Source of the DNA: Mixophyes australis
Lineage: Eukaryota > Chordata > Amphibia > Anura > Limnodynastidae
Assembly: GCA_036250195.1 (NCBI GenBank)
Contig: JAVHZZ010000003.1
Span: forward strand, 57,990,289-58,054,288
Length of the DNA: 64,000 nucleotides
Direction: 5' to 3'
Below, piece by piece: positions 24,188 through 35,564 of this stretch. A program made the position numbers and the translations under genes. Below the pieces are notes generated by a model that was not told the DNA's origin, made no database searches, and was given only the letters and a program-made list of their open reading frames with translations. Every line of letters begins with the position of its first letter. The first letter of the stretch is position 1.

Positions 24188-24920
24188 ACCAAGCTCTTAT
24201 TTTTTGATTTATGCCATGCTTAACTTGCTTACTCTGCTCTTGTTTTGACATTAAGGGTAATGTCCGGCCCTTTTGAAGGATAGAGAGCCAAACAAGAGTA
24301 TCAAGTTGCCTATCATGGCTTTAGACAATATAGTGAACAATGCTGAGAAGAAGAAGCGCCAAGAGGAGTGAAGGAGAAAAGGTGTTTTGAGAAAGTAAAA
24401 CAATATTTTTCCTGTCTTCTATTTTTATGCGGCTGCATATGATATGTATGTCAAGGTGACATCCATTCTGAAGAGCGTAAGTGTTACATGGGGTGATGCA
24501 TGGAGTTGCCAGTTGAGGATTTTTTTTCTCACAGTAGGACTACACCAAATAACATGCTACTACCATTTTAAGGAGTATGATGGTGCAGGGAAACTCCTCT
24601 AAGCCATATTCAGAACACACTGCATGTTGTTTCGTGTAGGAGGAATAGGTGTGAGAGCTACTTTCCAGTTTGGCTGTAAAGATTGGCACCGCACATAATA
24701 TCCATCAAAAGACATAGGTCCGAGCTTACCATATTAACTAATGGTATCTCAAGCAAAGTCATAAACATCTAAAAAAAATGTCAGTCTTGGAGTGTTAGTC
24801 TTATGCGATGGGGTTGCAACGGTTCCTAAAATATTTTAGAATGGCATAATAAATGTATTAAATGCAATTACATAAAAATAATGATAAAAATCTTCAATAA
24901 CAGTCGTCATAGTTACATAC
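24188..24920. other. SNTG2 intron, nothing recognised
   Basis: No boundaries of repeats seen. Confidence 0.5.
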
Positions 24921-25012
24921 CGTATTTGAAATATTTCCGTTTAAATGTAAACCGCTATCAAAAAGAGGAGAGGAAGTGCCACTGCTATGGTCACTAGGTG
25001 GATCCGGAGAGC
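24921..25012 (-). CDS. SNTG2: Gamma-syntrophin exon, 92 nt (PDZ-PH linker)
   Basis: Minus-strand exon between acceptor GTGCACATTTCAG and donor GTATGT. Two nucleotides complete a glycine codon begun in the exon at 26059-25972, then 30 codons follow, ending in phase 0. The peptide includes GSPDPPSDHSSG, SSPLFDSGLHLNG. This serine-rich linker after the PDZ domain distinguishes gamma-2 from gamma-1 syntrophin, which has a different residue string at the same place as I recall it. It is the main reason for choosing SNTG2 over SNTG1. Confidence 0.93.
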
Positions 25013-25573
25013 CTGAAATGTGCACATGAAAGGGGTAAAATTATATTTTATCAGTGTTTTATCAGCAAGTTGGATATTTCATGTATAATGCTTAAACTAT
25101 TTTGCCTAACATGATCTTAGGACAGGTGCGTAGATTGCTACCACACTCTCTACCACATTGTACTTACCACATTGCTGTGAACTGATTAACAAACTTTTCT
25201 AAATTGTCACCCATCACCACTCATTATATCTCAGAATTAGGGTTAGTCATCGGTGTACAGAATATTGTGATATTTGGCAATGTGCAGTGAGCTTAATCGC
25301 TGAGGTTTACAGCAATGACCTGTAATGGTCGATGATTTCCACTTTCGCTAATTCAAAATTCAGTAAATATGTGTCTTCTACCACTGTGATAGCCTGGTCC
25401 TGCTGTGATAACTTAGATAAGGAATATAGTCCTGAAGTTAAAATTTGGCCTGGGACAGCTAGCCAAGTATCTTAGTATTTTCCTTTGAAGGGCAGGAGCA
25501 TCACTTTATTATTATTTAAAAGCAACAACAGCAAAAAAACCTGATAGCTATCTTAGGATGATTAGCATTATTA
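25013..25573. other. SNTG2 intron, nothing recognised
   Basis: Left part of the intron between the 88-nt and 92-nt exons; ends at a MITE. Confidence 0.5.
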
Positions 25574-25776
25574 GGGGCATATTCAATTAGGTGCCAGGAT
25601 TGCGGTAATATGCCGGAACAAGGCACAAAGGTAATCCGCAGCACCCAATAAGGCTGATGTTACTTCGCACCCTATAGGGTTGCAAAGGAAAATCTGCATT
25701 ACTATGGTAACGTATTACCTTTGATAATGCGCACTCTGCATATTACCACGAACCGGCACCTCATTGAATAGGCCCC
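25574..25776. mobile_element. Palindromic MITE, GGGGCATATTCAAT ends
   Basis: Left GGGGCATATTCAATTAGGTG and right CACCTCATTGAATAGGCCCC are inverted copies, flanked by the perfect triplet TTA (25571-25573 and 25777-25779). Interior arms contain GGTAATNNGCAG-type inverted pieces. Related by its TATTCAAT core to 1098-1915 and 18857-19091. Confidence 0.87.
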
Positions 25777-25971
25777 TTAAAGTGAATAGCTCCATTGTGA
25801 CTGGTCAGCTAAGCTGGAAGTTGTTAGACCAAAACGCATATGACATAAAAGTATAACAGATGTCTGCAATCGAGTCAGACACAGCAGCACAAATATTCAT
25901 CAGCTATGTTTACATATTAGTTTGTGCAGTTATAATTTCTATACTTTTACAGCTGATTGATGTGACCTTAC

Positions 25972-26059
25972 CTAGTGGGAGCTTAAGAAATGAAGGTGCT
26001 TCCTTTAAGTAGTAAACAGTAACGGTAACTTCATCTCCAGCATTTCTCAGCAAATGAAC
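25972..26059 (-). CDS. SNTG2: Gamma-syntrophin exon, 88 nt (end of PDZ domain)
   Basis: Minus-strand exon between acceptor AAATTCCTACCAG and donor GTAAGG. It starts in phase 0 and gives 29 codons plus one base. The peptide VHLLRNAGDEVTVTV is the last helix and strand of the syntrophin PDZ domain, followed by YYLKEAPSFLKLPL, where the linker begins. The PDZ domain of syntrophins binds C-terminal tails of channels and kinases. The preceding exon, which should end with the start of the same PDZ helix, was not found in the remaining 38 kb on this strand. Confidence 0.93.
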
Positions 26060-27949
26060 CTGGTAGGAATTTAATAAACATGAAAGAAAAGTGAAGCCCC
26101 ACAGAGAACAAAATGACGATCCAAATGCCAAAATAAAATGCACATATGTACAGTATAACATATAAGGCATGGAACTCTTCATAAATAACGGGTATGGTAT
26201 AATTCCATAACTTTTCAATGTACATTGTTTCTTTAAATAGAAATTTCAGCAATTGGCTAGTTGAACAGAAATGTCTGATTGTTTACTACAGATGTCAAAG
26301 ATTGCATTTTTTATTAAGAGGGAGATTTTAAAACCTTTAAATAAACAAGAGCTCTGATTAGTACAACGTCTATGAAACAAATAAAATAAGTATATGCTTG
26401 ACCCCAAAATATAAACTTTACACATGGAATGGGAACAAAAGGACAAGGGAAACATAAGACTTGGGTTAAATCATTGGAAATAATACTTAAAATATAAAAA
26501 TATTGCAGAAGAATAGAGAATAAATTAAAAAAAAAAACATTTGACTATGTTAACTACCGAAAGATGCACAATATAGATAATAACAACTGTGAAAATAGGT
26601 TATTACAGTTTCTGAAGAACTCTGTAATAAAATAAGGTGCAAACCCTTAGTTACCCCTTTACTCGCTATGCATTTTATTTTAATGAGATACCACAGTGTG
26701 TCCTGTATACGTTTGTAGCTTTCTATGACAATTCCTGCATGGTGAGCATCCTGTGGTGAGCTGGATGCAAGGGGATCGGATTCATTATACTTGTTAGGAC
26801 CAGTACAGGGTGTGTTGTGTATTGTGTAATCTCTGGCTGCTGGAACAAAGTAGGAGCGGAAATTAAAGTAGATAATTACAGTAGTCGGTATTGTTTATAC
26901 TTAACGTATGAAAAACTGTGACATACATTGTTATCTTTGCCACTTCCTAATATCACTAAATAAATACTAACATGAACTGTGGAGACAATTTACTAACAAT
27001 TAAGTATAAAAAGCGTGTAATCTGGTGGTACACAGTAAGAGGTGTAAATTCTGTGAAGTTATGTGAAGACCTCTAATGAGCATCATTGAGCACTGCTGCT
27101 AAGGAATATATGATGTGTGGCTTGTGATCAGGTGTTCAGGTACCGCAGTGCTTTATATACACATTTACAGTCTGACGCCAGAGGCAGAAAGTAAATGTTC
27201 ATGTAACTGTGACAGAATTGGATGTAGATGCATTGGCAGATACGGCTCTTTAGGAGGTATATCCATTGTGGATGCTGGAGGCCTGGTGCAACAATACACG
27301 ACGATGATGATGACTCTCAGCAGCACTATCAAGCGGCTTTTCATTGGCTGATTATGTATTGACCTCTCCCACTTAATACTTAAATCATTATCATTAAGGC
27401 TATTTTATATCAATTCACGCACATTGGCAAAACTTACATGACATTTGCAAATGGACTAATACAGGAAAGAAGATTCAATTTTGATTTTTATAGGGGGAAA
27501 CAGCAGATGTTTGTATTTGCATTAATTAAATTGAATTTGTATTTTGCATAGATGTTTGTACTGAATTACCTTTTACAGTGAAAATACAATTTTGCATTTA
27601 TTAATAACTGTCAAATCAGAATACTTTCTTGTTTATATGAGACTTCATTACTGCATTAAATTATTTACAAATAGGGTAATGCAACATTAGCATTTACTAC
27701 TAATACTCTCAAGCCAAATATCATGCTACCTCTATGTTATCTCTACATCATTGTGGTGCCTAAGTATTCACACCTATTACGCCTGACATACTGTATATGT
27801 GGAGGAAATACTATAGTTTACTGATATAAATACACAAGAGCTGGACACATCTTGCGTCTTTTCGGAACTATGTTCATAGAGCAAATGTGTCCACCTCTAA
27901 ATAAAACCCTATTAGAACTGTGTTGATATTATATATTGGAAAAATAGTA
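26060..27949. other. SNTG2 intron or upstream DNA, nothing recognised
   Basis: No exon, TIR or tandem repeat. Minus ORFs at 26031-26455 extend from the exon or are chance frames. Confidence 0.5.
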
Positions 27950-28075
27950 TTATTATTGTTATTATTATTATTATTATTATTATTAACATTTATTTATATA
28001 GTACCAGCATACTATACATTGCTTTACAATTGGTGAAGCTTACAATCTATAGGGAAATTGGAGTTTGATACATAA
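27950..28075 (-). mobile_element. L2-like LINE 3' end, minus strand
   Basis: (TTA)n at 27953-27984 followed by ACATTTATTTATATAGTACC and TTACAATCTATAGGG, the reverse complement of the L2-type 3' end with its (AAT)n tail. Confidence 0.65.
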
Positions 28076-28480
28076 GGTTCAGTGCTGCTTATTGCATATT
28101 AGTTCAATCAAATAGCAATGGGAAAAAGCGTTTAATGGGGTAATACGATTCAAGCAGTGTTCAAAGGGTATTTGAATATAGAAGAAGAAGAATAAATGTA
28201 AGTTTGAATGAACTATGTTGTAATTGGTTAGAGTGGGCTAGTGAGGGAAAAAAGGGTGGTTCGAGGATTTCACATATGAGTTTTTTGAGAATGTCTGAAG
28301 GTTTGGAGGTTACAGGAAAGTCTTGTTTTATGATAGAGGGGATTCCACAGAGTGGGTGGAGCCCAAAAAAGTCCTGTAACCAGGGAAGTGAGCAGGTAAT
28401 GGGCATAGATGAGAGGTACGGGTCTTGGGCACAATAGAATGGCCAAATTAGAGAAAATATACTTTTCTGCAAAACAACTT
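28076..28480. other. Non-coding, possibly more LINE-derived sequence
   Basis: May continue the LINE 3' region on the minus strand (phrases such as GGTTTGGAGGTTACAGGAAAG resemble LINE sequence), but I cannot show it. ORFs 28204-28437 and 28161-28541 have no domain. Confidence 0.35.
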
Positions 28481-28483
28481 TAA

Positions 28484-28657
28484 GGGCTAGATTTACTAAG
28501 CTGCGGGTTTGAAAAGTGGGGATGTTGCCTATAGCAACCAATCAGATTCTAGCTTTCATTTATTTTGTACCTTCTACAAAATGACAGCTAGAATCTGATT
28601 GGTTGCTATAGGCAACATCCCCACTTTTTCAAACCTGCAGCTTAGTAATTCTAGCCC
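28484..28657. mobile_element. Short CCAAT-carrying MITE, copy 5
   Basis: Ends GGGCTAGATTTACTAAGCTG and inverse, both arms with GCAACCAATCAGATTCTAGC; perfect 3-bp duplication TAA (28481-28483 and 28658-28660). Nearly identical to the copy at 6600-6774. Confidence 0.92.
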
Positions 28658-28660
28658 TAA

Positions 28661-29205
28661 GTGTGGTTCACCTCAACCAGTGGGGTAAACTTGCCAATTG
28701 ATCTGTGAATAAAATTAGTATTAATTATAAATAACATTTTTGAAAATACAATGGACACAGTGGATAGAGAAAACTGTAAATGCTATTTTCATATTATCAT
28801 GATTTAGTAAGACATTTAACATTTGGAACAAAACATAATTCCCATTGGAAAATCTGAGTTTTAAACAAAGTAAGAAAATAATTTGTTAAAATTCAGTCAG
28901 TGTATTGGCCAACATTCCAAAATCATTACATTCTATTCTATTTCTATCCAATAAAGCATATGTTTCCCTTGTGATTCACTTTTGCTGCCTTCATGTTAGT
29001 TGCACACAGGCCAATCCTGATACCTATACTTGGCCACTGGAAACTTTTAGTACATGTACCAAAATATTTGATTGTAATCAATTTAAATGGGGACAAAACA
29101 CAACTAAAAACATAATGATACCCCTCAATTGTTAATAAGTTGGCTGGTAATGTATCAGTATTTTTTTCTCTCTGCTCCCTTATGGTTGAAAATGAGCTTA
29201 CATTT
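28661..29205. other. Non-coding, nothing recognised
   Basis: No boundary or exon seen. Confidence 0.45.
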
Positions 29206-29208
29206 AAC

Positions 29209-29510
29209 AGGCCTGATTCATTAAGGAAAGTAAAGCAAAAAAAATGAGTAACTTTGCACTATAACAATACCATGTTGCATTGGAGGGGGAGGTAACTTTA
29301 AAATTTGGGGACATGTCTACAGTTGGGGTAAGGCATGTCCTAGATGAATTTTAAGGTTCAGTGCAAAAGGATTTGTGTGCTACATGAAAAAGCAGCCAGT
29401 ATTTAACTTATGTGCAAAATGATAATCTAATTTGCACCCCTTCTATTGCAACATGTTTTTGTCCAACAGAAAACTGATTAAGGACTTACTTTCCTTAATG
29501 AATCAGGCCC
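29209..29510. mobile_element. ~300 bp MITE family B, copy 3
   Basis: Ends AGGCCTGATTCATTAAGGAA and inverse TTCCTTAATGAATCAGGCCC with perfect 3-bp duplication AAC (29206-29208 and 29511-29513). It has the best preserved ends of the three copies. Confidence 0.9.
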
Positions 29511-29513
29511 AAC

Positions 29514-30920
29514 ATGTTTCAAACCTATTTGCTTAAGTTGAAAATGGCATTTCTCATACATGATGGCAATCAAGACTACAGTGTTTGTATTACATTGTTG
29601 CAACAATGTTGCAGCACTCTGCAACACAGTTGTTATTAGCGTTACAGTGAAGCACCAGAATACTAATTAGAAACGTTTTTAAATCATCTAATCAGTGGTG
29701 CAATACAAATAGATTTAAAAAAAATAGTGATCTTTTCAGATTCCGAACATCAAGTATTCTAGTCCATACAGTCAGAAATATGGAAGCAAGAAAAGTTGTG
29801 TGATAAAGTAGAGAATGTAATGAGGTTTGATTTATTGAGTGTAATAAGTGCATCTATAAAATGTAATACACATTAAAGGAAAGACTTATTGTTCATAATA
29901 CTCAGTAATAAGTTATCCGTTTTCACAAGCACAAGCCTGCCGCCGCTCTGTGCATTTCTAATAGGTTTTCCTGAATGGTCACACCACTTAAGCACTGTAT
30001 GTTTCCATGCTAATTGCTATGTTAATAAGGCCTTCAAACTGCATTTAATTATCAAAAATTGAACACGTACGATTAGCTAATCAGAGAAAATCAAATCTCC
30101 ATGCTTCTGAATATGTAGAGTAGCCAATATATTTTGACTGTTTAATTAAAATGTTAAAACAGGAAGCACTTTGGTGTTCCATAAGATAATTAAATTGCAG
30201 TCCAATAAAACTAAAATGTTTCGTTATTCAATTTCTATTTTTATCAGAGTGAAAGACAAGTTAGTAAGAAAGCATAAAAGTGTTTTTTTTATACTTATTG
30301 CCTTCAAATCATTTATAGCTTCCTCTTCCACCATCCATTTTCATTCACACCGTTTCTAAATTCAGATCCATAGTGTTAATGTCACTGAGATAAGATTAAA
30401 CTGTATACTTACTAGAATGCAATATGCAAAATGATTGCATTCTTATTGCTAGAAGTGTATTCTCAATTCCACAACCACTAGTGTTTGATTTGCAGCAAAA
30501 CTACATTTCTTAGATTGCAGGGTTTAAAATCTCTGACATCAAAGTTTTATAAATATCATTATCACTCTGAGCAAACTAATAGATACAATGTTGGCTTGCG
30601 ACAAGTACAATCTCTCTTTAGTACTATAGCACATACCATGAGTCTAACTCCCCTTTGAAAACCTCTCTCATTATCTCTCTACTGACAACATAGGCCCTCA
30701 TTTATTCTTGTTCTAGAACAGATCCCAGCAAGGTGGCTGATCCATACAGAGTTCAGTCATATTGAGCATCCTTGGGTGTATACTTGTGGCTAGTTTATAC
30801 TACAAGAAGCACAGGTGCTTTTTGTTTAATTACGCATATCTTTTTTTAGATATCAAACACCTTGTTTTGCATTCATATAAGGTACAAAATATAAGAATCC
30901 TTAAAAGTGTTCACACTAGT
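29514..30920. other. Non-coding, nothing recognised
   Basis: AT-rich with no recognisable exon or repeat boundary. Confidence 0.45.
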
Positions 30921-30922
30921 GT

Positions 30923-31272
30923 GGGCAGCACGGTGGCTAAGTGGTTAGCACTTCTGCCTGACAGCGTTGGGGTCATGAGTTCAATTCCCGACCGTGGCCT
31001 TATCTGTGTGGAGTTTGTATGTTCTCCTTGTGTTTGTGTGGGTTTCCTCCGGGTGCTCCGGTTTCCTCCCACACTCCAAAAACATACTAGTAAGTTAATT
31101 GGCTGCTATAAAAATTGACCCTTGTCTGTGTCTGTCTGTATGTTTGTGTATGAGTATGTTAAGGGAATTTAGACTATAAGCTCCAATGGGGCAGGGACTG
31201 ATGTGAATGAGTTCTCTGTACAGCGCTGCGGAATCAGAGGCACTATATAAATCAATGGTCATGATGATGATG
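30923..31272 (+). mobile_element. tRNA-derived SINE with L2-like tail
   Basis: The head GGGCAGCACGGTGGCTAAG contains a Pol III A box (TGGCTAAGTGG, 30934-30944), and a B box-like AGTTCAATTCC lies at 30978-30988. The body includes TTTCCTCCGGGTGCTCCGG, the widespread conserved core of vertebrate SINEs of this type. The tail has GACTATAAGCTCCAATGGGG, CAGCGCTGCGGAATC and (ATG)n, as in the L2 3' ends elsewhere in the window, so an L2 reverse transcriptase probably moved it. CTAGT occurs on both sides as a possible 5-bp duplication. Confidence 0.85.
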
Positions 31273-32025
31273 TATCCTAGTTGGAAGGCCAACTATGACC
31301 TTTCTTATATGTAAGTCTATGTAACCATTAGTTCAACATGAGGTCAGTACTTTTTTATAGTACTTGACCTATCTATAGGTGCATCCTACCAAATTAACTG
31401 ATAAGCTCTTCAGGGCAGGGACATTTATCCTATTTTATTTTGTACATGTTTTTGTAACCATTTTGCTAATTATAATGAGAGGCATGACCTACATTGCGTC
31501 GTACCAAATAAACTTACAATACACATCCAGACAGACATACAGACTTAAATGTGGAACATTTAGCTTTACAGAAAATACCATTCCAGTTACAACTTGCAAA
31601 TTCTATTTTAACATCAAGAAAACACATTGTACACATCACTGTGATTCTATTTATTATTGTAGAGTTTAAGTACCTGAATTATTTTATTACAGGGGCCAAG
31701 ACAATGGGAATGGGAACTATGTAAAATACATATATCTCTTCTGCTTTTTGAGTCTGTTTGCTACAATTATATATATATTTTGAATAAAGCAAAAGATGGA
31801 AACAAGATAGCTACAAATAAATGTTTTTTTTTTATGAACCAACCAGTAACCTGTTTGATTGCAAAGTATTTATAGGTAGTACACATATCTGTACAGAAAT
31901 ACATATGGGCATATTTGGCAAAATGTGGTGTGAGTAAATTTATCATGGAATGATAATCAGATTGACCCGGGCAGCTCAGTGACACTCATTGTAATTGTGA
32001 TTTCATACAATGCTACGTGAAACTA
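31273..32025. other. Non-coding, nothing recognised
   Basis: No boundary or exon seen. Confidence 0.45.
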
Positions 32026-32033
32026 TGTATCAG

Positions 32034-32350
32034 CAGGGCCGGATTAAGGGAAGGAAGGCCCCCGGGCTAAGAGTACTGTGAGGGCCCCCCCCCCATGAGG
32101 CCCCCCCAGCCATGAGGCCCCCCCCATAATCTCACGCTCATGAGATCTCCTCACTAAGGAGATTACTGCGCACCGCGTAAGCCTTACAGTGACAGCAGGC
32201 AGCTAACAGCATAACATTTGCTGTTAGCTACCTGCCATACTCCTTGAACAGGTGACAGTCGGACCCGACCTGATGAATGCCGGAGGGCCCCCCAGCTGCT
32301 CGAGGCCCCTGGGCTGTAGCCCCTTTAGCCCTATTGTTAATCCGGCTCAG
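32034..32350. mobile_element. Non-autonomous hAT (CAGGGCCGGATTAA ends), copy 2
   Basis: Left CAGGGCCGGATTAAGGG, right TTGTTAATCCGGCTCAG, with perfect 8-bp duplication TGTATCAG (32026-32033 and 32351-32358). Shares GGCTAAG, poly-C and GGAGATTACTG segments with the copy at 5591-5981. Confidence 0.93.
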
Positions 32351-32358
32351 TGTATCAG

Positions 32359-32792
32359 ATCCAAAAAGATGAGACTTTGCTTCACATAACAAGTTATTAA
32401 AACTGCAATGGGCATCAGATGGCCTTCACATGCGGTGCCCAGTTTCTTCATGCTTTATTGTCATATTTGTTTGTTAGAGCTTGTAACACTTGTTTAAAAT
32501 GCCTGTTGACATGTTATTACAGATAGGATGTATCTTTCTTTGATTAAATGTATTCTTTTTATGACTGAGCACAGGAATAATGTATGGCCCTTTTGAATAT
32601 TAGAGGGCCACACCATGCGGCCCCTGAAGTGTAATAGTTTTTATAGGCTTATTAACTTTCTTTTATATTACACTATTTCCAATGGATTGTATTGTTAGCA
32701 ATATAAATTATAAAATGTTCGGTGGAGAACAATTGAAAGGTTAGCAGGGAGAGAGGGTGAACAGCTGACAAGGAGAATGAGCCCAGTTTCAG
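32359..32792. other. Non-coding, nothing recognised
   Basis: No boundary or exon seen. Confidence 0.45.
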
Positions 32793-33345
32793 AATTTAGG
32801 ATAGACTGGAGGATTAAGAGCCAATGTTAGATGGAGCATTTAGGATAGACTGAAACATTAAGAGCCTGTGTTGAATTGATCATTTTGGATAGCCTGGAGC
32901 ATTTATAGTCTGGGTGGGATGGAGCATTTAGGATATACTGGAGGATTTAGAGCCAGTGTTGGATGGAACATTTAGGATAGACAGGAAGATTGAGGTCAGT
33001 GATAGATGGAGTATTTAGAATATACTGGAGGATTGAGAGTCATTGTTGGATGGATCATTTAGGATAGACTGCAGGATAGAGAGTCATTGTTGGATGGAGC
33101 ACTAAGGATAGATTGCAGGATAGAGAGTCATTGTTGAATGGAGCACTAAGGATAGACTACAGGATAGAGAGTCATTGTTGGATGAGCACTAAGGATAGAC
33201 TACAGGATAGAGAGTCATTGTTGGATGAGCACTAAGGATAGACTACAGGATAGAGAGTCATTGTTGGATGAGCACTAAGGATAGACTGCAGGATAGAGAG
33301 TCATTGTTGGATAGAGCATTTAGGATAGACTGGAGGATGCAGAGC
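32793..33345. repeat. 43-bp minisatellite, about 13 copies
   Basis: The youngest units (33100-33310) are near-identical: GCACTAAGGATAGACTACAG then GATAGAGAGTCATTGTTGGATGA in two parts. Units further left are more diverged (GGATGGAGCATTTAGGATAG), so the array has a gradient from old to young. Confidence 0.9.
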
Positions 33346-34601
33346 CAGTGAAAGGGATGCTATAGAAAAAATGTATAGATATGGTTTTGTTTTTTTTAAT
33401 AACTAAGTCTCTTTGAGTTGTACTACTATGATTATGCTTTTTGTATTTAGTGCCAACAAATTCAAAAAGGTGGTATAGGTCATAACAATCACACATTTGC
33501 TTTTATTTTCTAAGCTGAACTAGAAAAAAATGTCAGTTATATATGATTGTTTATAAGACTTACACTTGCTTTCTTTCCTAGACATCAGCATCACACACTT
33601 CTCTCCATGAAGACAAACCCCCCCCTAGTCAATGGCAATTCATTCATATCAGCAACATGGTGAACATTTTAAATAATCTATTCTGTTTCTCTTCATACCT
33701 CTTTGTTAGCACTGCAGCTCAGAGTAATACACAATTATAGGCAGGAAATGTCAGTTACATGGACATTACAGTGTGGTCTGCACTGTCATTAATGTCCCTT
33801 AAAGCTGTGAACTTCTCTACTGATCCGTGGAAATATTTTATTTCAGTAAACGAAGCACAGCAGTTTCACTCACTTCAAATTATCAATACTACTGCAGAGG
33901 TGCTAAACCCTGTTGAAGAACTAAATACTTTAAGAGTTTTATAGACTAGTGGATGTCACCCAAGAGGCAGGATTCAATTTAAGTTTCCATTAAAGGTTAA
34001 AAGATGTATATACTGCAGAGTGAATTGAAAGGTCTGATACACTGTAGGCTAAATGAGAACCTATATTTAAAAAATATGATACATTTAACCTTCCTATAAT
34101 AAAAAAAAGTTTCTAAAATGACTTTTCAAGGAAAGTATCCATCGTTCTTAGTTTTAAAGAAACACAAGATGCTGTAAAATAATCTCAGGACACAAATCAT
34201 CATTTAATAGAGCATATGGCTTTTGACTTTTATCTAACAAACAAAAACATTGAAATTAATAGAATAGGAAATGGTAACCTTTGTAAAACTGAGAACATAG
34301 GCGGAGGATTAAAAACTTTCTTGTTTGCAAGTCTTAAAAAAATTTACTTGACAGATAAAGGTCAAGATTAACTAGATATAGATGCTTCACAGTAAGAACT
34401 GCTATCAATACTAAAGGTAATTTCAAACTCAATGCCTCACCCCAGGCATTTATTACATGTTTCACTTTTGTGTGTTTATCAGACATTTTTATTGGTCAAA
34501 ATATATCCAGAAATGTGCTTTTCCACAGAAGTGCCACGGACCCTACTCTAAGCCCATTCATGGATGTGGCTATCTCCATGCCTGGCCATCCCCTAGTTCT
34601 A
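33346..34601. other. Non-coding, nothing recognised
   Basis: ORFs at 33759 and 34470 have no domain; the latter runs into the adjacent hAT element. Confidence 0.45.
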
Positions 34602-34609
34602 TGTGAGGC

Positions 34610-34940
34610 CAGGGGCGGATCTAGAAAAATGCTGTACCCGGGGCGAGATGGGGGTGGGCGATTTAGGCCCTGCCCCCTTCTAACATCTTAGGATGCTGAC
34701 GGCTGCACACTATGAGCAGGTACGTCCAGCCGTGACAGGCAGGGACAGTGTGCTGCCCGGCTGCTCTGATTGTGTTTTAAACACAGTCAGAGCAGCCGGG
34801 CAGCACACTGTCCCTGCCTGTCACGGCTGGACAGACCTGCACATACTGTGCAGCCGTCGGCAGCAAGTGTCTGCTAGGGGGAGGGCGATCGCCCCGATCG
34901 CCCCCCCCCCCCCCCCCCCCCCCCCCTGGATCCGCCACTG
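34610..34940. mobile_element. Palindromic hAT with perfect 8-bp duplication
   Basis: Left end CAGGGGCGGATCTAG, right end CTGGATCCGCCACTG; perfect duplication TGTGAGGC (34602-34609 and 34941-34948). The centre is an inverted repeat, about 54-bp arms almost exact (34724-34832) with a looser outer part to about 34694 and 34862. A C-run of about 27 lies at the right end, next to GGCGATCGCCCCGATCGCC. Mirror-image ORFs on the two strands come from this palindrome. Confidence 0.95.
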
Positions 34941-34948
34941 TGTGAGGC

Positions 34949-35564
34949 CCTGTTGGATGTTCATCATCATATTGCACTCTTACCCAGTGATGTGTGATGA
35001 GCTGTTTCTTTTGTGGTGAAATCTAATCAATATTGAAAGCCAGTAATCAGTAATGAGTGTAGTCCAAATGCCTAACATTAGACTGTTTCCTCTCGCCATT
35101 CTAGGTAGACTGGGTATTTGAATGAAGGCGATTAAGCCTATTCTCATTCAAAGACTGCAGTTGTCTGGGCCTCCAGCCACTGTGAAAGACAACATGGCTT
35201 ACCAGAGGAGTTCAGAGAATCTGAGACCAACCAGTCCTTTGGGGTTGTACTCTTCAGTGTAACCAAATAAGTTTACCCCCTGTTTCTAAATGATGTAGAA
35301 ATGAAGCTCATCAGCTGTGTGTATCATTATAAATATTAAGAGAATATAGAGTCTTTCACCAATTGGCTTATTATCAGAAATGAATAGCAATACAGTAGGT
35401 AGAGACCATTGTATTGACAATTCTTTATTCCCTGATATGATAGGTGGTGTATGTTACCAGAAACAGAATAAGTCTATATATGCCCAGGGCTATAAAAGTA
35501 GATAGAATTGTAGTGTATATTTCTTGGAATATCAGTCAGTAACATTTAAGAAAAAATATCATTA
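34949..35564. other. Non-coding, nothing recognised
   Basis: No boundary or exon seen. Confidence 0.45.

Noticed and set aside
24921..26059. Assignment to SNTG1 instead of SNTG2
   Set aside because: The linker (SPLFDSGLHLNG after GSPDPPSDHSSG) and the LTLQNMKM region fit gamma-2 better from memory of the family; a formal alignment was not possible.
28161..28541. 126-codon minus-strand ORF as a host exon
   Set aside because: It starts inside the CCAAT MITE and has no conserved domain; possible LINE remnant only.
34470..35019. Overlapping ORFs on both strands near 34.5-35.0 kb
   Set aside because: They mirror each other because of the palindrome in the hAT MITE.
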